Positions 29,565-38,794 of a DNA stretch of 64,000 bases are shown piece after piece; the stretch's first letter is position 1, and each line of letters starts with the position of its first letter. The notes beneath the pieces are model-generated. The model ran no database searches and was not told the DNA's origin. It saw nothing but the letters and a program-made list of their open reading frames with translations. Source of the stretch: Dysgonomonas mossii (GTDB taxonomy: Bacteria; Bacteroidota; Bacteroidia; Bacteroidales; Dysgonomonadaceae). The position numbers and the translations under genes are program-made. The DNA lies in assembly GCF_004569505.1 (NCBI RefSeq), contig NZ_SPPK01000007.1:1-64000 (forward strand), written 5' to 3'.

Positions 29565-29894
29565 TTAATTTGGAATATATAAAAAAAAATCTCTTTGTCC
29601 TCCTGCTTTCCTCTTAATTTCGATACTCCCTTTACCATATTTTTTTATAATAGAGTCACCCACACTTACAAAATTCCACGAATCAGGATAAAAATCTACT
29701 GTTATATTTAAAGTATCATTATTAATTGTATGGACTTGGATCATCTTAGCCGCATGATTCCAGTTATCAATATATTTATCTATTATTTGTCCCTCATAAC
29801 TTGAATTTATAACATCTATAGTATATTCTTTTCTACTACTAATATTACAAGACAAAAATAAACACATCATAAATAAATAAGATATAAATTTCAT
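29565..29894 (-). CDS. Immunity-type lipoprotein
   Basis: 109 residues with a lipoprotein signal (CLFLSC, Cys16). The mature part (DNWNHAAKMIQVHTI, DFYPDSWNFVSVGDSIIKKY) is clearly related to the broken gene at 30383-30697 (DSWNHDVYTFEIT, EFYSKSWAFASPYDSIIKY). The two probably arose as paired immunity genes in a duplicated cassette. Confidence 0.6.
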   Translation of the reverse strand: MKFISYLFMMCLFLSCNISSRKEYTIDVINSSYEGQIIDKYIDNWNHAAKMIQVHTINNDTLNITVDFYPDSWNFVSVGDSIIKKYGKGSIEIKRKAGGQRDFFLYIPN

Positions 29895-29999
29895 ATATGT
29901 ATTTAATGTTTTAAGTAAATATGAATTTAGTTTTTGATTCTAAAGAATTTTCAGAAAAAAGTAGATGAACTATGAATCAGTTCAATAGAATATATTCTA

Positions 30000-30197
30000 C
30001 TACGAACCGACATGGATTTTCCCATTAAAATAACACATATCTTTGGCATAATTTATACCAACAATCATATACCAATATGATGAAGACATCACTTGATCTG
30101 ATCTTTTACACTCGGGCCAAGCATCTCTATAGCCAAGAACAAACTTAATGAAAAAGGTGACAAAAGTAACAGCTTTTTGTATATATTTTTCTGTCAC
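30000..30197 (-). pseudogene. Cassette remnant: boundary repeat fused to the end of a tip
   Basis: The frame starts in the repeat (GTG, MTEKYIQKAVTFVTFF) and runs straight into a tip-like tail, WPECKRSDQVMSSSYWYM, ending at 30000. No Rhs core lies between them. This looks like a deletion that removed the core and most of the tip. The lipoprotein at 29565 follows it, as immunity genes do elsewhere. Confidence 0.5.
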
Positions 30198-30325
30198 CTT
30201 TTTTCTACCCTTAAGTCATATATAGATAAATAATCCTGCCAATGATGATATTAGCAGGATTGAATTATAGTGGATTGGAAATCCTTAATTATAAGTCTTC
30301 GGATTACAAATCCGAAGGGACGAAA
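30120..30325 (-). repeat. Cassette-boundary composite repeat, copy F (minus orientation)
   Basis: Hairpin 1 is perfect at 30297-30317. Hairpin 2 (30233-30260) has one C-A mismatch. Inverted repeat 3 is perfect (AAAAAGGTGACA at 30151-30162 with its complement from 30192). Palindrome 4 is half lost (GGCTATAGAGATGC). The order confirms that this group faces left. Confidence 0.85.
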
Positions 30326-30382
30326 GTGGCGAAAAATAATAATAATCTAACATATAAGAAACTTATATATACTCCTCTCCGT

Positions 30383-30697
30383 TTATTTAAATCTAGTTTC
30401 AAATTGCCTTGACACCCCTGTTTTTTTCTTAATAGTTATATAACTATCACCTTTATATTTAATAATAGAGTCATAAGGAGATGCAAAAGCCCAAGACTTC
30501 GAATAGAACTCTGCAATAACTTGAATTGTACCCTTATCTTTTGTTGTTATTTCAAATGTATACACATCATGGTTCCAAGAATCTTTGTAATAAGTGCTGT
30601 GTAGTCCTCGTTAATACATGCTTGTCTATATTCCTTATTACTACCTGCTATACATGAAAAAAATATTATAACAACAAAACAATATTTTTTAATCTTC
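30383..30697 (-). pseudogene. Frameshifted immunity-type lipoprotein
   Basis: The first part, from ATG 30697, has a lipoprotein signal (IIFFSC, Cys16) and runs out of frame near codon 33. The second part (YYKDSWNHDVYTFEITTKDK to the stop at 30383) matches the lipoprotein at 29565. One small indel near 30590-30600 separates them. It follows the glycine-rich gene at 30703 by 5 bp, the normal tip-immunity spacing. Confidence 0.6.
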
Positions 30698-30702
30698 ATT
30701 AT

Positions 30703-31260
30703 TTATTTTGTTTTATGTAAATACAAAGGAGATGTTTTATATGTTCTTTTTACGCTCCCAGAAAAAAGAGTTTTTGATCCAACAGAATATCCTATACTTC
30801 TCATATTCCAATTTGTTCCTGCTTTTTCGTCATATTTATAACTACCAGTCTGACCTATTTCAACAGGATTTGATTGAACTACATCTTTACTCGTTCCTAT
30901 AGTTAAGCCGCCTGCACCTCCATCTAGTGCCCATGCTGGCCCTTTTAAAGTTTCAGCTGTTGGAACTGCATCTCCAACGTAATTTCCAACAACTCCACTG
31001 ATACCATGAGAGAAATCAATTCCAAAAACAAAGCCTCCCGTTAAATTTATAAATACACCATCACTCGGTATATATCCAAGATATAATTGAGCACTATATC
31101 CCAAAAGAAAGGAAGCTGTTCCAGTATAACTGAGCCCCATATATTCAAACCTTTCAAATTGTTCCCCCAAAATGTCTATTTCAGGCAACTCATTATCAAC
31201 TACAATAACATCTTCTCCTCCAGGAAGACTTACTTGTATCTGATAATCCTGTTTGTCCAT
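30703..31260 (-). CDS. Glycine-rich tip-like protein without Rhs core
   Basis: 185 residues. The opening, LPGGEDVIVVDNELPEIDIL, is followed by hydrophobic Gly-rich stretches (GYIPSDGVFINLTGGFVFGI) and GGAGGLTIGTSKDVV. Its style recalls the tip at 11972, but I see no catalytic motif. There is no signal peptide and no Rhs core. The immunity-type pseudogene follows at once, so this may be a tip that lost its core at a rearrangement breakpoint near 31270. Confidence 0.45.
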   Translation of the reverse strand: MDKQDYQIQVSLPGGEDVIVVDNELPEIDILGEQFERFEYMGLSYTGTASFLLGYSAQLYLGYIPSDGVFINLTGGFVFGIDFSHGISGVVGNYVGDAVPTAETLKGPAWALDGGAGGLTIGTSKDVVQSNPVEIGQTGSYKYDEKAGTNWNMRSIGYSVGSKTLFSGSVKRTYKTSPLYLHKTK

Positions 31261-31278
31261 ACTATTATATGCTAATTA

Positions 31279-31677
31279 TATATTAACGACAAAGATGCTT
31301 TTGCTATATGGGGTGCATACCTGGAAGAAGGCAGTGATAATGTTTTGCTACTACCGGCATCGAATAAAGAATACGCTTCGAATAATGCGCGTAGTCAACA
31401 TGGGAAGCAGGTATTCAGACTTACTCCAAGAAAGTCCGATCGAGATGTTATTCTTTATTTCTGTATGGTTGCATCAAATAGAGACGAATATTTACAAAAA
31501 TATGAAGCTTTTGTAAATGAGCTTGATTCCGGTATGGTAACAATGAAAGTCCCTTCTTTGAAAAAGATATATAAGCTTGATGTACTAAGCTATTAGGATC
31601 TGAGTTTCTTTGACTATATCGGAAAGTTTGCAGTAAAATTCAATGAACCCAACCCCAAAGACCGTATATCCCTATGA
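31279..31677 (+). pseudogene. Phage distal-tail-type gene, 5' end lost and split by TAG
   Basis: The frame opens right after the breakpoint with YINDKDAFAIWGAYLEEG, the usual start of a Bacteroides-phage tail protein that follows the tape measure. It continues TPRKSDRDVILYFCM and KVPSLKKIYKLDVLSY, meets TAG at 31594-31596, and carries on in frame (DLSFFDYIGKFAVKFNEPNP) to TGA 31675. That TGA overlaps the next gene by ATGA. The start codon is missing. Confidence 0.6.
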
Positions 31678-34361
31678 TAAGTAAATTAGAGAACTACAGA
31701 CATAACCTTTCGCTAATCGGTATTACGATAGATGAGGTATTATTGCTGGATTTGTATCAAAATCTACCTAATAATGTTCAGACAGGGGCAAAGGTCATAT
31801 TATTGCCTATCGCAGCAAAAGAGGGTGTTGTATATGGCATGGATAATATAACAGGCGATCTGGTTCCCTTCAACTTCTCTCGTGCATCATCTGCAACCTC
31901 ATTCGACAAGGATAAGAATATGGAGCTTGTAGGTAATAATATTCCACGTATTGATTATGGTAATTATGGGGATGTGGCGAAGTTGTTAGTAGAGAAGGAA
32001 AGTACAAATCTGATTGCTAATACATGGACAGCAGAAGGAGGGAGTGTAAATTCGGATCCATTAATAAAATTTACTGAAAGTGTTACATCCGCAATACATA
32101 GAGTATATACCCGCAGATTAATTCCGAATATAGGAAATAATTATACTGCATCGATATTGCTAAAAAAGTACAATAGACGTTACCTGCAGTTTAGAAGTAT
32201 GTTTACTGTCAATAGCTGGATGATGGTAGATCTTGAGACTTCATCGCTCACTCAAAAAAATAATACTGAGGGCAATATTCATGCAATCGGTGATTATGTC
32301 CGAATAGATACAAGAAATACAGGCAGCAGCTTAAATGATTTACGATTGTATGTCTGTGGATCTGAACAACCAACATCCGCAACCAGAGATATAACATATC
32401 AGGGTGTATCAAATGCAGGATTCTATTTTGGATATCCACAGATTGAGAGTGGACTTGAGTCAACTTCTATTATTCCTACAACATCTGCCACACGTGCCGC
32501 CGATAAGCTTACGTATACCTTGCCTGCATCATCGCGAATATATCTAAAGACCAATAAGCAAAATACGCTATTGAACAAGCCTAAAGGATTGTGGAACATT
32601 CACGATGATTTGAACAATGAAGGTATAGAGGCCTTAGCGATTTTCTATGAAGATATCATTATCGGATTTGACGAAGAAACAGCCGTAGAGGAATTCATTA
32701 TTCCAATTCGTGATAAGAACCAGGTTGTAAAAGCACGATATGCACTCACTGATACAGACATCGAGAAAAACGCTTTAATGAGCGAGCATTATATCGAGCT
32801 ATCTTTTGTATTGGATAGTTTATTTAAGTTTGTGCGTTCGGATTATATTATCTGGGAGGGTGAAAAGTTTATCATCAAGGAAGATTATATGCCCGATGAG
32901 GTGAATAAATGTAATTACAAATATACGCTTCGTTTCGACCACTGGACGACGTTGTTACAAGACGATACGTTCTATTACATGAATCAAAACCTTGAAGAGA
33001 CGGAATGGTCTTTGATGGCGAACGCAGCTACTCATTTTCAGCTGCTGTCCGATAATGCAAACCGTTATTTCGGTGTTAACTCATTCAATGTGGGTACTAT
33101 CGAATTCACGGATTTAAAATACATTCGATTCGATAAAGTTTCAATCTGGGATGCAGCCACACAGATAGCCAAGGAATATGGCGGAGAATGGTATCTGACA
33201 GGAACAACATTCCATCTTGTTAAAAAATTCTCATACGGCTCGGAGATCGATTTTGAGAGCGAAGTATCCGTTGAAAAGATGGAACGCTCGAAGGGTGAAG
33301 ATTCGGAAAAATATACACGCATTCTTGCATTTGGCTCTACACGTAATATTCCGGCTAATTATAGGGAGACAACACCGGGAGAGGCTGTAGATGCTATCTA
33401 TAAAAAGCGTTTGCGTATCCCTGCTTCTAAAGGCAAGTTTATTGATATACGCCCTAATTTATCTCCTGAAGAGATAAAATCGGCTGTCGTTATTTTTGAT
33501 GGGGTTTACCCGAAAAGGATAGGAACGATGTCTTCTATTACGACAGTGGAATATACCGATACGGATACCGATACCGGAGTAGTCACCAAGTGGAATGCTT
33601 ACAGATACAAAGATACAGGCCTGCAATTTAAGGAGGAGTACCGACAGCCGGGTGTTGAGCTTCGCATTGCCTTTCAAAGTGGAAATTTGAATGGAACAGA
33701 TTATGAAGTGAAATTCAATCCGCTTGGCAAGCCGGAAACAGATCCCGATTCTCAGATATTCGAAATAGCGCGTAATGAGAATTACGGTAAAGCCTTACCT
33801 AACGACACCTTAAAACCTCAAAACGGAGATACATATATCCTTTACGGCTTCAATATTCAGCTTGTTTCCGATCAATATATCCCGGCAGGAGAACAGGAGT
33901 TATATGATACTGCTGTAGAATGGCAGCAAGATATGTTGAAGGATAAATCTGTCTTCGAGTGTCCTACCATGATACAGCATTTCGAGGATAATGAGATGGA
34001 TCTCGAAATAGGGCAAAAAGTGAAACTAATCCATGAACAATTTGAAGGTGGTTTCCGATCATCACGTATACAAGGGTATGAGAAACATCTTTTAAACAAA
34101 TATCAAGCTAAATATATAGTCGGCGATAATGCAACAGCCTCTTGGGCTAAAAGTGTCGATAACTCGATAAAAGAGCTACAAATTGCAGGTATTACATATC
34201 AGGCTACAGGCAAGAACGGTGTGTATCTTATCACTCAATTCGATAATACACCCCCTTCTGACTTTAATGCTTATTCAGCAAAGGCCTCTGATGCCCGCTA
34301 CCTAAATAAACAGACAGGCGGAACCGTAGTGGAGTTGCTAAATTTATTTTTTTATCAATAA
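31674..34361 (+). CDS. Phage tail-tip/fibre protein, truncated at its C-terminus
   Basis: 895 residues. The N-terminal ~290 residues include a NFSRASSATSFDKDKNMELV motif and a carbohydrate-binding-like beta domain. The following ~550 residues resemble the receptor-binding or endopeptidase-like tail-tip proteins of Bacteroidetes siphophages. The protein ends abruptly after YLNKQTGGTVVEL; the last few codons come from unrelated DNA. It is on the plus strand while the other structural genes are on the minus strand. Confidence 0.65.
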   Translation: MISKLENYRHNLSLIGITIDEVLLLDLYQNLPNNVQTGAKVILLPIAAKEGVVYGMDNITGDLVPFNFSRASSATSFDKDKNMELVGNNIPRIDYGNYGDVAKLLVEKESTNLIANTWTAEGGSVNSDPLIKFTESVTSAIHRVYTRRLIPNIGNNYTASILLKKYNRRYLQFRSMFTVNSWMMVDLETSSLTQKNNTEGNIHAIGDYVRIDTRNTGSSLNDLRLYVCGSEQPTSATRDITYQGVSNAGFYFGYPQIESGLESTSIIPTTSATRAADKLTYTLPASSRIYLKTNKQNTLLNKPKGLWNIHDDLNNEGIEALAIFYEDIIIGFDEETAVEEFIIPIRDKNQVVKARYALTDTDIEKNALMSEHYIELSFVLDSLFKFVRSDYIIWEGEKFIIKEDYMPDEVNKCNYKYTLRFDHWTTLLQDDTFYYMNQNLEETEWSLMANAATHFQLLSDNANRYFGVNSFNVGTIEFTDLKYIRFDKVSIWDAATQIAKEYGGEWYLTGTTFHLVKKFSYGSEIDFESEVSVEKMERSKGEDSEKYTRILAFGSTRNIPANYRETTPGEAVDAIYKKRLRIPASKGKFIDIRPNLSPEEIKSAVVIFDGVYPKRIGTMSSITTVEYTDTDTDTGVVTKWNAYRYKDTGLQFKEEYRQPGVELRIAFQSGNLNGTDYEVKFNPLGKPETDPDSQIFEIARNENYGKALPNDTLKPQNGDTYILYGFNIQLVSDQYIPAGEQELYDTAVEWQQDMLKDKSVFECPTMIQHFEDNEMDLEIGQKVKLIHEQFEGGFRSSRIQGYEKHLLNKYQAKYIVGDNATASWAKSVDNSIKELQIAGITYQATGKNGVYLITQFDNTPPSDFNAYSAKASDARYLNKQTGGTVVELLNLFFYQ

Positions 34362-34674
34362 TTCTTTTATGCTTAATAATATTATCAGGCGATAATTCTT
34401 TCCAATTACCAACAAATATATAGTAACAAAGTAGATCATTGTACATAGGTGCTAGTTCTGAATAAATTTCGAGTCTTTTTTCTATCAATTTTTGATTCTT
34501 CCATTGCTTGTGTTCAAAGACCTTTAATCTTTTATTTATTGACAAACCTATTATCACAATCACAATAGAAGTTGTAGCGGATACAATGAGTTTTATTATT
34601 TCAATTATAGAGAAATCCATATTTGATAAATTAAGAATATAAAAGATAATTGTATAATGAAGTATATAGAACAA
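34264..34674 (-). CDS. Membrane-anchored protein truncated at a junction
   Basis: Probable start at 34620 (MDFSIIEIIKLIVSATTS), giving one membrane helix and then a helical KRLKVFEHKQWKNQKLIEKR region. The design is like the protein at 53243. The last ~30 codons (after about 34348) are antisense to the tail-fibre gene, so the natural C-terminus is lost. Function unknown. Confidence 0.45.
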   Translation of the reverse strand: MFYILHYTIIFYILNLSNMDFSIIEIIKLIVSATTSIVIVIIGLSINKRLKVFEHKQWKNQKLIEKRLEIYSELAPMYNDLLCYYIFVGNWKELSPDNIIKHKRIIDKKINLATPLRFRLSVYLGSGHQRPLLNKH

Positions 34675-34893
34675 AGGTAAAAATAACTTTCATTTAGATA
34701 TTATATCAAATTGATTAATATTTATTTAATAGCAACAACAGCATGATGTTGAAATGAAGATAAAAAGATGTTAATCTTTTTCTTTCTTTAAGTCAGTTTG
34801 GAAAGTAGCATGAAAGCAAGGGGGGGGCAGGATGCAAACTGGAAGCTTTTATTTCTGCGACATACAAACAGCTAGTGTCTTGTGACGAATAAG

Positions 34894-34923
34894 AAAGGCA
34901 ACCGTTATGGTTACCTTTTGTTT
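34894..34923 (+). terminator. Hairpin terminator
   Basis: Stem AAAGGCAACC/GGTTACCTTT (one mismatch) followed by TGTTTT on the plus strand. Just before it a short open frame ends EAFISATYKQLVSCDE, probably the tail of a lost plus-strand gene. The rest of 34675-34893 holds nothing but an 8-G run at 34820-34827. Confidence 0.5.
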
Positions 34924-34925
34924 TA

Positions 34926-35558
34926 TTACTCCGGAAGTTTAGTCGTAGCTTGGTCGAAATCTATTTTACTATACTTTTTCTTTAAGTGTTCATCTAAATT
35001 AGTTTTATCATCACTAAAAGAAACTAAACCTGTATTAAAATGCCAAGTGCCGATATAGTAAACGGAATTTGGTCTAATTTCTAAGTAATAGGAGACTAGT
35101 TTATTCGGATCTATACTTCCATTTTTAAGGTCTTTTGCATAGCCTTTAGTCGATGTGTCTATATTTTTGAAGATTCGTTCTTCATGCATTTCTCCTCCAT
35201 ACCATTTACTTTTAGTCCAAAAATAACTGAATACTTTATACATTCCAGGTTTTATATAATAGCAGAAAGGGTTCTCCTTTCCAGACTTCATTGTCCCTTT
35301 CACATTGAAGGTATATATTTTGTCCGTTATAATATTTTGCAATCTAATATCTTGAGGAAATCCGCCACTAGTAAAACCTAATCGTTGGATAAACAAACCA
35401 TAAATAATAGATGTATTATCATTTAATTCTTTGGAAGAATCTGCTTTTTTCAAACTTTCAATTTTTTGACCGTTAATATTGGTCATTCCTCCGACTATTA
35501 ATAAAAAGAGAATGAATAGATACTTAGCCATAGTGTTTTCATTAGTTATTTTACTCAA
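34926..35558 (-). CDS. Secreted protein of unknown function
   Basis: 210 residues; the more likely start is the second ATG (35531, MAKYLFILFLL), which gives a clean signal peptide ending NINGQ. The mature part has a PGMYKVFSYFWTKSKW segment and a SVYYIGTWHF strand, suggesting a beta-sandwich exported domain. I do not recognise the family. It sits in prophage and Rhs debris and could be a cargo gene. Confidence 0.5.
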   Translation of the reverse strand: MSKITNENTMAKYLFILFLLIVGGMTNINGQKIESLKKADSSKELNDNTSIIYGLFIQRLGFTSGGFPQDIRLQNIITDKIYTFNVKGTMKSGKENPFCYYIKPGMYKVFSYFWTKSKWYGGEMHEERIFKNIDTSTKGYAKDLKNGSIDPNKLVSYYLEIRPNSVYYIGTWHFNTGLVSFSDDKTNLDEHLKKKYSKIDFDQATTKLPE

Positions 35559-35607
35559 ATATAAATAAGATTTCCTTTCCCTCTCTTATATTTTAAAAGA
35601 AAATCCT

Positions 35608-35729
35608 ATGGCAATCGAGGTAACTTTAGCTCTAACCGATAAGGCACAACTTATTGAATTTCTCAAGAAAGACAGGCGAACCAAAATCCCTGATTAATGA
35701 TGCTCTATAACGAAGAATACTTATTGTAG
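35608..35729 (+). pseudogene. Remnant of a second phage portal gene (N-terminus only)
   Basis: ATG 35608 opens ALTDKAQLIEFLKKDRRTKI, matching the start of the portal gene at 56726 (ALTDKAQRIEYLKKGRRTEI). A stop at 35695 and a shift precede LYNEEYLL, the counterpart of LYNDWN. The upstream DNA (CTCTCTTATATTTTAAAAG) is also nearly the same. It must come from a second, related prophage or a duplication. Confidence 0.65.
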
Positions 35730-35831
35730 GGAATATTAAGTCTGATTGTATAAATAGATGTTCTTCTGTAAAATTTAAAAAATTAAATTACATTTATCAG
35801 AAAAGTAACACCATGTCCCCAAAAGCATGAC
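35730..35831. other. Short AT-rich gap, nothing recognised
   Basis: No ORF, RNA or hairpin that I can support between the portal remnant and the small gene at 35832. Confidence 0.4.
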
Positions 35832-36005
35832 TTAAAACATTATAATTAGTTTCCAGTTTATATGTCTGTTCTCATGCATAGGCATTCTATTTCCTCGAGA
35901 TATAGACATTGTAACAGATTCTGCTATTCCCATAGCTCTCCATACACCACTTTTAGGACATTTATCACCTGTTCGGGCACTCATACCCAGACGTGGTTTC
36001 ATCAT
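35832..36005 (-). CDS. Small YjzC-like protein
   Basis: 57 residues. The pattern ARTGDKCPKSGVWRAMG, then a Gly-Asn-Arg-Met-Pro segment and a final INWKL, resembles the short YjzC-type proteins (tGe-aP-sG ... fPp ... W). ATG 36005 and a second ATG one codon on are both possible starts. No function is known to me. It stands alone between prophage debris and the haemoglobin gene. Confidence 0.45.
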   Translation of the reverse strand: MMKPRLGMSARTGDKCPKSGVWRAMGIAESVTMSISRGNRMPMHENRHINWKLIIMF

Positions 36006-36070
36006 AATTATTTTCTATTTAATTTATAAAGTACAAATATAGAGATTAATTTTTATACAATATTTGCATG

Positions 36071-36457
36071 TTATTTATTTGCCTTGTCACGTATATACGC
36101 TAATTTATCCTGGAATATATCAGCTATCTTATATGCACGGTTTTTAGCCTCATTAGCAATTGGCCCAACGAAAAGACTGTCCACTGTCTCTGTGAAAAGG
36201 TCTAGCCATCGGTCAAAATGTTCTTTGCTTATAGGCAATTGTGCGTGTGGAGGGAATGGGAATCCGCTATATGTCTTTTCGCCTAACAGAATTCCTTGCC
36301 AGAAAGAGTATAATTTAGCAAGATGTTCCGGCCAATGGTTTTGTATTTTATCATTGAAGATAGGGCCAATTAAATTATCTCTTCTGACCTTACCATAAAA
36401 AATATCAACCATTTTCTTTAGGTCTTTAATATCTTCTATATCTTTAGTTGGTGTCAT
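36071..36457 (-). CDS. Group III truncated haemoglobin
   Basis: 128 residues, normal for the family. Motifs include VDIFYGKVRRDNLIGPIF and FWQGILLGEKTYSGFPFPPH, with the conserved PFPPHAQLPIS loop and the FDRWLDLF helix that carry haem-contact residues. The likely role is binding or detoxifying O2 or NO in the cytoplasm. A core-type gene stranded among Rhs cassettes. Confidence 0.85.
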   Translation of the reverse strand: MTPTKDIEDIKDLKKMVDIFYGKVRRDNLIGPIFNDKIQNHWPEHLAKLYSFWQGILLGEKTYSGFPFPPHAQLPISKEHFDRWLDLFTETVDSLFVGPIANEAKNRAYKIADIFQDKLAYIRDKANK

Positions 36458-36634
36458 ATCTATTTCTCTTTAATAAAAACAAAATGTTTTCATCAAAGAT
36501 AGGTATTTATTCCAAATTCTATTTTATAAATGTTTCGATGTCCTCTTTGAGGAGTTCGGTAACTTATTTATTAATCTTCAGATTTGAATAAGAAGTATTA
36601 ATCGGAAGGGATTTGTATTCATTCAAAATAGTGA

Positions 36635-36775
36635 ATCCAGTCAATATTATCATTGGCAGGATTATTTATCTATAATGATCTTAAGGAAATAAAAAGGTGA
36701 CAGAGAAATATATACAAAAACCTGTTACTTTTGTCACCTTTTTAGTTAAGTTTGTTATTAGCTATAGAGATAGCA
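36635..36775 (+). repeat. Cassette-boundary composite repeat, copy G
   Basis: Hairpin 1 is lost in a degenerate stretch. Hairpin 2 (AATCCAGTCAAT ... ATTGGCAGGATT) carries two mismatches. Inverted repeat 3 is perfect (AAAAAGGTGACA from 36690, complement from 36732). Palindrome 4 is AGCTATAGAGATAGC. No immunity gene precedes it, so this copy starts a group. Confidence 0.8.
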
Positions 36776-37795
36776 TATTGGTTGACGGAGGATATATAGA
36801 AAGAGGGGTGTATCATTACTATATGACAGACCATTTGGGAAATAATCGTGTGGGAGTAAATGCAAGCGGTACGGCAACCCAAAGAAACCATTACTATCCG
36901 TTCGGAACAGCTTTTGCTGAAAACACTACGGATGAACAGAAGAAGCAGCCGTACAAATACAGCGGCAAGGAACTGGATCAGATGCACGGATTGAACCTGT
37001 ATGATTACTCGGCTAGGTATTATGAAAGTGCAATAGGTAGGTTTACAACGGTCAATCCGTTGGCAGAGAAGTATTATAATATATCGCCTTATGCTTATGT
37101 AGAGAATAATCCTCTGAAGTATATAGATCCTAATGTTGAAGATATATGGATATTTTATAAGGATGACGATGGAAATGAGCAACATTGGGTTTTTAATGGG
37201 TCTAATCATAAAGAGGCTCCAAAAACGAAAAATAATTTTATATCTAATTTTTTAATTGCATATGACCATAATATTCGTAATGGGGGAGGTGAATTCATGC
37301 AGCTTGCAGCAACCTCCAAAGACCTTACTATAAATTTAAAGTATGGAGAGAATAACCTATACAAGGGATGGTAGTGCCCCTTATATTCAATGGAATCCTA
37401 ATTTAGGAATAAAGACAAATGAAGGACATGTATTGTCCCCCGCAACGATTTTAGAACATGAAGCAGACCATAATGTTAGGAGAATACAAGATCCGAACGG
37501 TTTTATGGAGGATGCTGGGTATAAATCAAATGGATATAGATATGTCAATGACTCTCAATATGATTTTAAGGAAGAAAGACGTGTTATTAGAGGTTCTGAA
37601 AGGAATACAGCGTACAATAATGGAGAATTTCCATTAAATTATGTCAGACCTGACCACGATAAGGGCTCTTTTATTACTGTGACTAGTCCAATTAGTACGG
37701 GCTTATTAATGCCAGCTGTTAGACGTAACATAATGAATAAACAACGCTCAATTGTACCAAGCATTCTAAGAACTTTAAGGGGAGGGGGAAGATAA
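36697..37795 (+). pseudogene. Orphan Rhs cassette with HEADH metallopeptidase tip, frameshifted
   Basis: The frame starts in the repeat (GTG 36697) and continues without a stop into the Rhs core (ILVDGGYIERGVYHYYMTDH), unlike the other orphans. The tip begins DIWIFYKDDDGNEQHW, and the first frame stops at 37374 after YGENNLYKGW. The second frame (to 37795) picks up TRDGSAPYIQWNPNLG and the zincin motif H-E-A-D-H (37457-37471), then KEERRVIRGSERNTA with possible Glu ligands. A single-base loss near 37368 explains the split. Confidence 0.65.
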
Positions 37796-37797
37796 AT

Positions 37798-38328
37798 ATG
37801 AAATATTTAATCATATTGTTATTCTCAATGTTATTCTTGTTAGGTTGTAACAAGAAGACAGCAAGTGGAACCAGATGTAATAATGGTAACCTAGATTCAA
37901 TCAAAGTCTATTACTATAACTATTCTTTTATCTCTCCATTAAATATGAAATGTAGTGATATAAAAAACAGTAAAAGTATGCCGCTAGAAAATTCGACATT
38001 TGATTATGAAGGTGTTATAAGTAAAGTAATAGAAGATTGTAATGTTTTAATGGACATTGAGAAAGAAATACAACAACAACAACCTAGAAACTTTATTGCC
38101 TCAAAAGATGCTCGGATTCTATGTATTCTATACCATAAAGATGGTACAACAAGCGAATTATGTTTATGTCAAGACTCCGATGTCAAATATATCTACATAA
38201 ATGGTGTTTTACAAAATTTCAACTTTCCTCTAGTATATTTAATTAAGAAAAATAGCGGTTATTATGAATGGTTTACTGAGAAAGAAAAGTTAGGATTTGA
38301 AGAGTTGAACTACTGTGAGCATTTTTGA
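37798..38328 (+). CDS. Putative immunity lipoprotein (HEADH-tip family)
   Basis: 176 residues with a lipoprotein signal (FLLGC, Cys17). It shares YYNYSFI, a KVIEDCNVLMDIEKEI stretch and a LIKKNSGYYEW motif with the lipoprotein at 38795. Both follow HE(A/T)DH tips, so this is a second toxin-immunity family pair. Starts 2 bp after the tip frame. Confidence 0.65.
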   Translation: MKYLIILLFSMLFLLGCNKKTASGTRCNNGNLDSIKVYYYNYSFISPLNMKCSDIKNSKSMPLENSTFDYEGVISKVIEDCNVLMDIEKEIQQQQPRNFIASKDARILCILYHKDGTTSELCLCQDSDVKYIYINGVLQNFNFPLVYLIKKNSGYYEWFTEKEKLGFEELNYCEHF

Positions 38329-38337
38329 CAATAAGCC

Positions 38338-38421
38338 CAACTGCCGTCTCTTCGGCTTTGCAATACGAAGATTAATAAAGTAATACAACCCAATACTGCC
38401 ATAACATTGGCAGGATTATTT
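38338..38421 (+). repeat. Cassette-boundary repeat, copy H (degenerate, hairpins 1 and 2 only)
   Basis: Hairpin 1 (CTTCGGCTTTGCAATACGAAG) and hairpin 2 (ACTGCCATAACATTGGCAG) both have mismatches. Inverted repeat 3, palindrome 4 and the Rhs core are missing; a tip fragment follows directly. Confidence 0.65.
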
Positions 38422-38444
38422 ATTTAATCGCCCGTGGGATACTT

Positions 38445-38792
38445 ATGAAGGTACAGTTGAAGATGGCCGGGAATAATTATGCAATATTTCCAGCAACAAC
38501 ATTAGAACATGAAACAGACCATGCGACAAGGGCAGTTAAAGATCCTATTGGTTTCTCAAAAGATTTGATTCGATACTCGGATCCTACATGTAAATATAAA
38601 GAAGAAAAAAGAGTCATTCAAGGTGTAGAAATGCATACTGCAGGAATGAATGGCGAAATTCCTTACGGCTCCTATAGAAGTAGTCATTTTGTCCTTTCAG
38701 TTCGAGTTTCTTCGCCGACAAGCAATGGTAGAACTCCTACAATACAAAATAGGAAAGGGCGACGTTATTCAGTATCTCCTAAATTTTTATAG
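38445..38792 (+). CDS. Core-less Rhs tip fragment with HETDH motif
   Basis: 115 residues without Rhs core or signal. The fragment holds H22-E-T-D-H26 (ATTLEHETDHATRAVKDP) and KEEKRVIQGVEMHTAGMNGE, paralogous to the tip at 36697-37795. It appears to be a cassette whose core and boundary elements were deleted. The lipoprotein at 38795 starts 2 bp later. Unlikely to be delivered as it stands. Confidence 0.55.
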   Translation: MKVQLKMAGNNYAIFPATTLEHETDHATRAVKDPIGFSKDLIRYSDPTCKYKEEKRVIQGVEMHTAGMNGEIPYGSYRSSHFVLSVRVSSPTSNGRTPTIQNRKGRRYSVSPKFL

Positions 38793-38794
38793 AA

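Noticed and set aside
31253..31516. 87-codon ORF opening at the breakpoint
   Set aside because: Out of frame with the tail protein reading (YINDKDAF...), which has better protein character.
34820..34827. Eight-G run as a phase-variation tract
   Set aside because: No gene or promoter can be tied to it; only short frames surround it.
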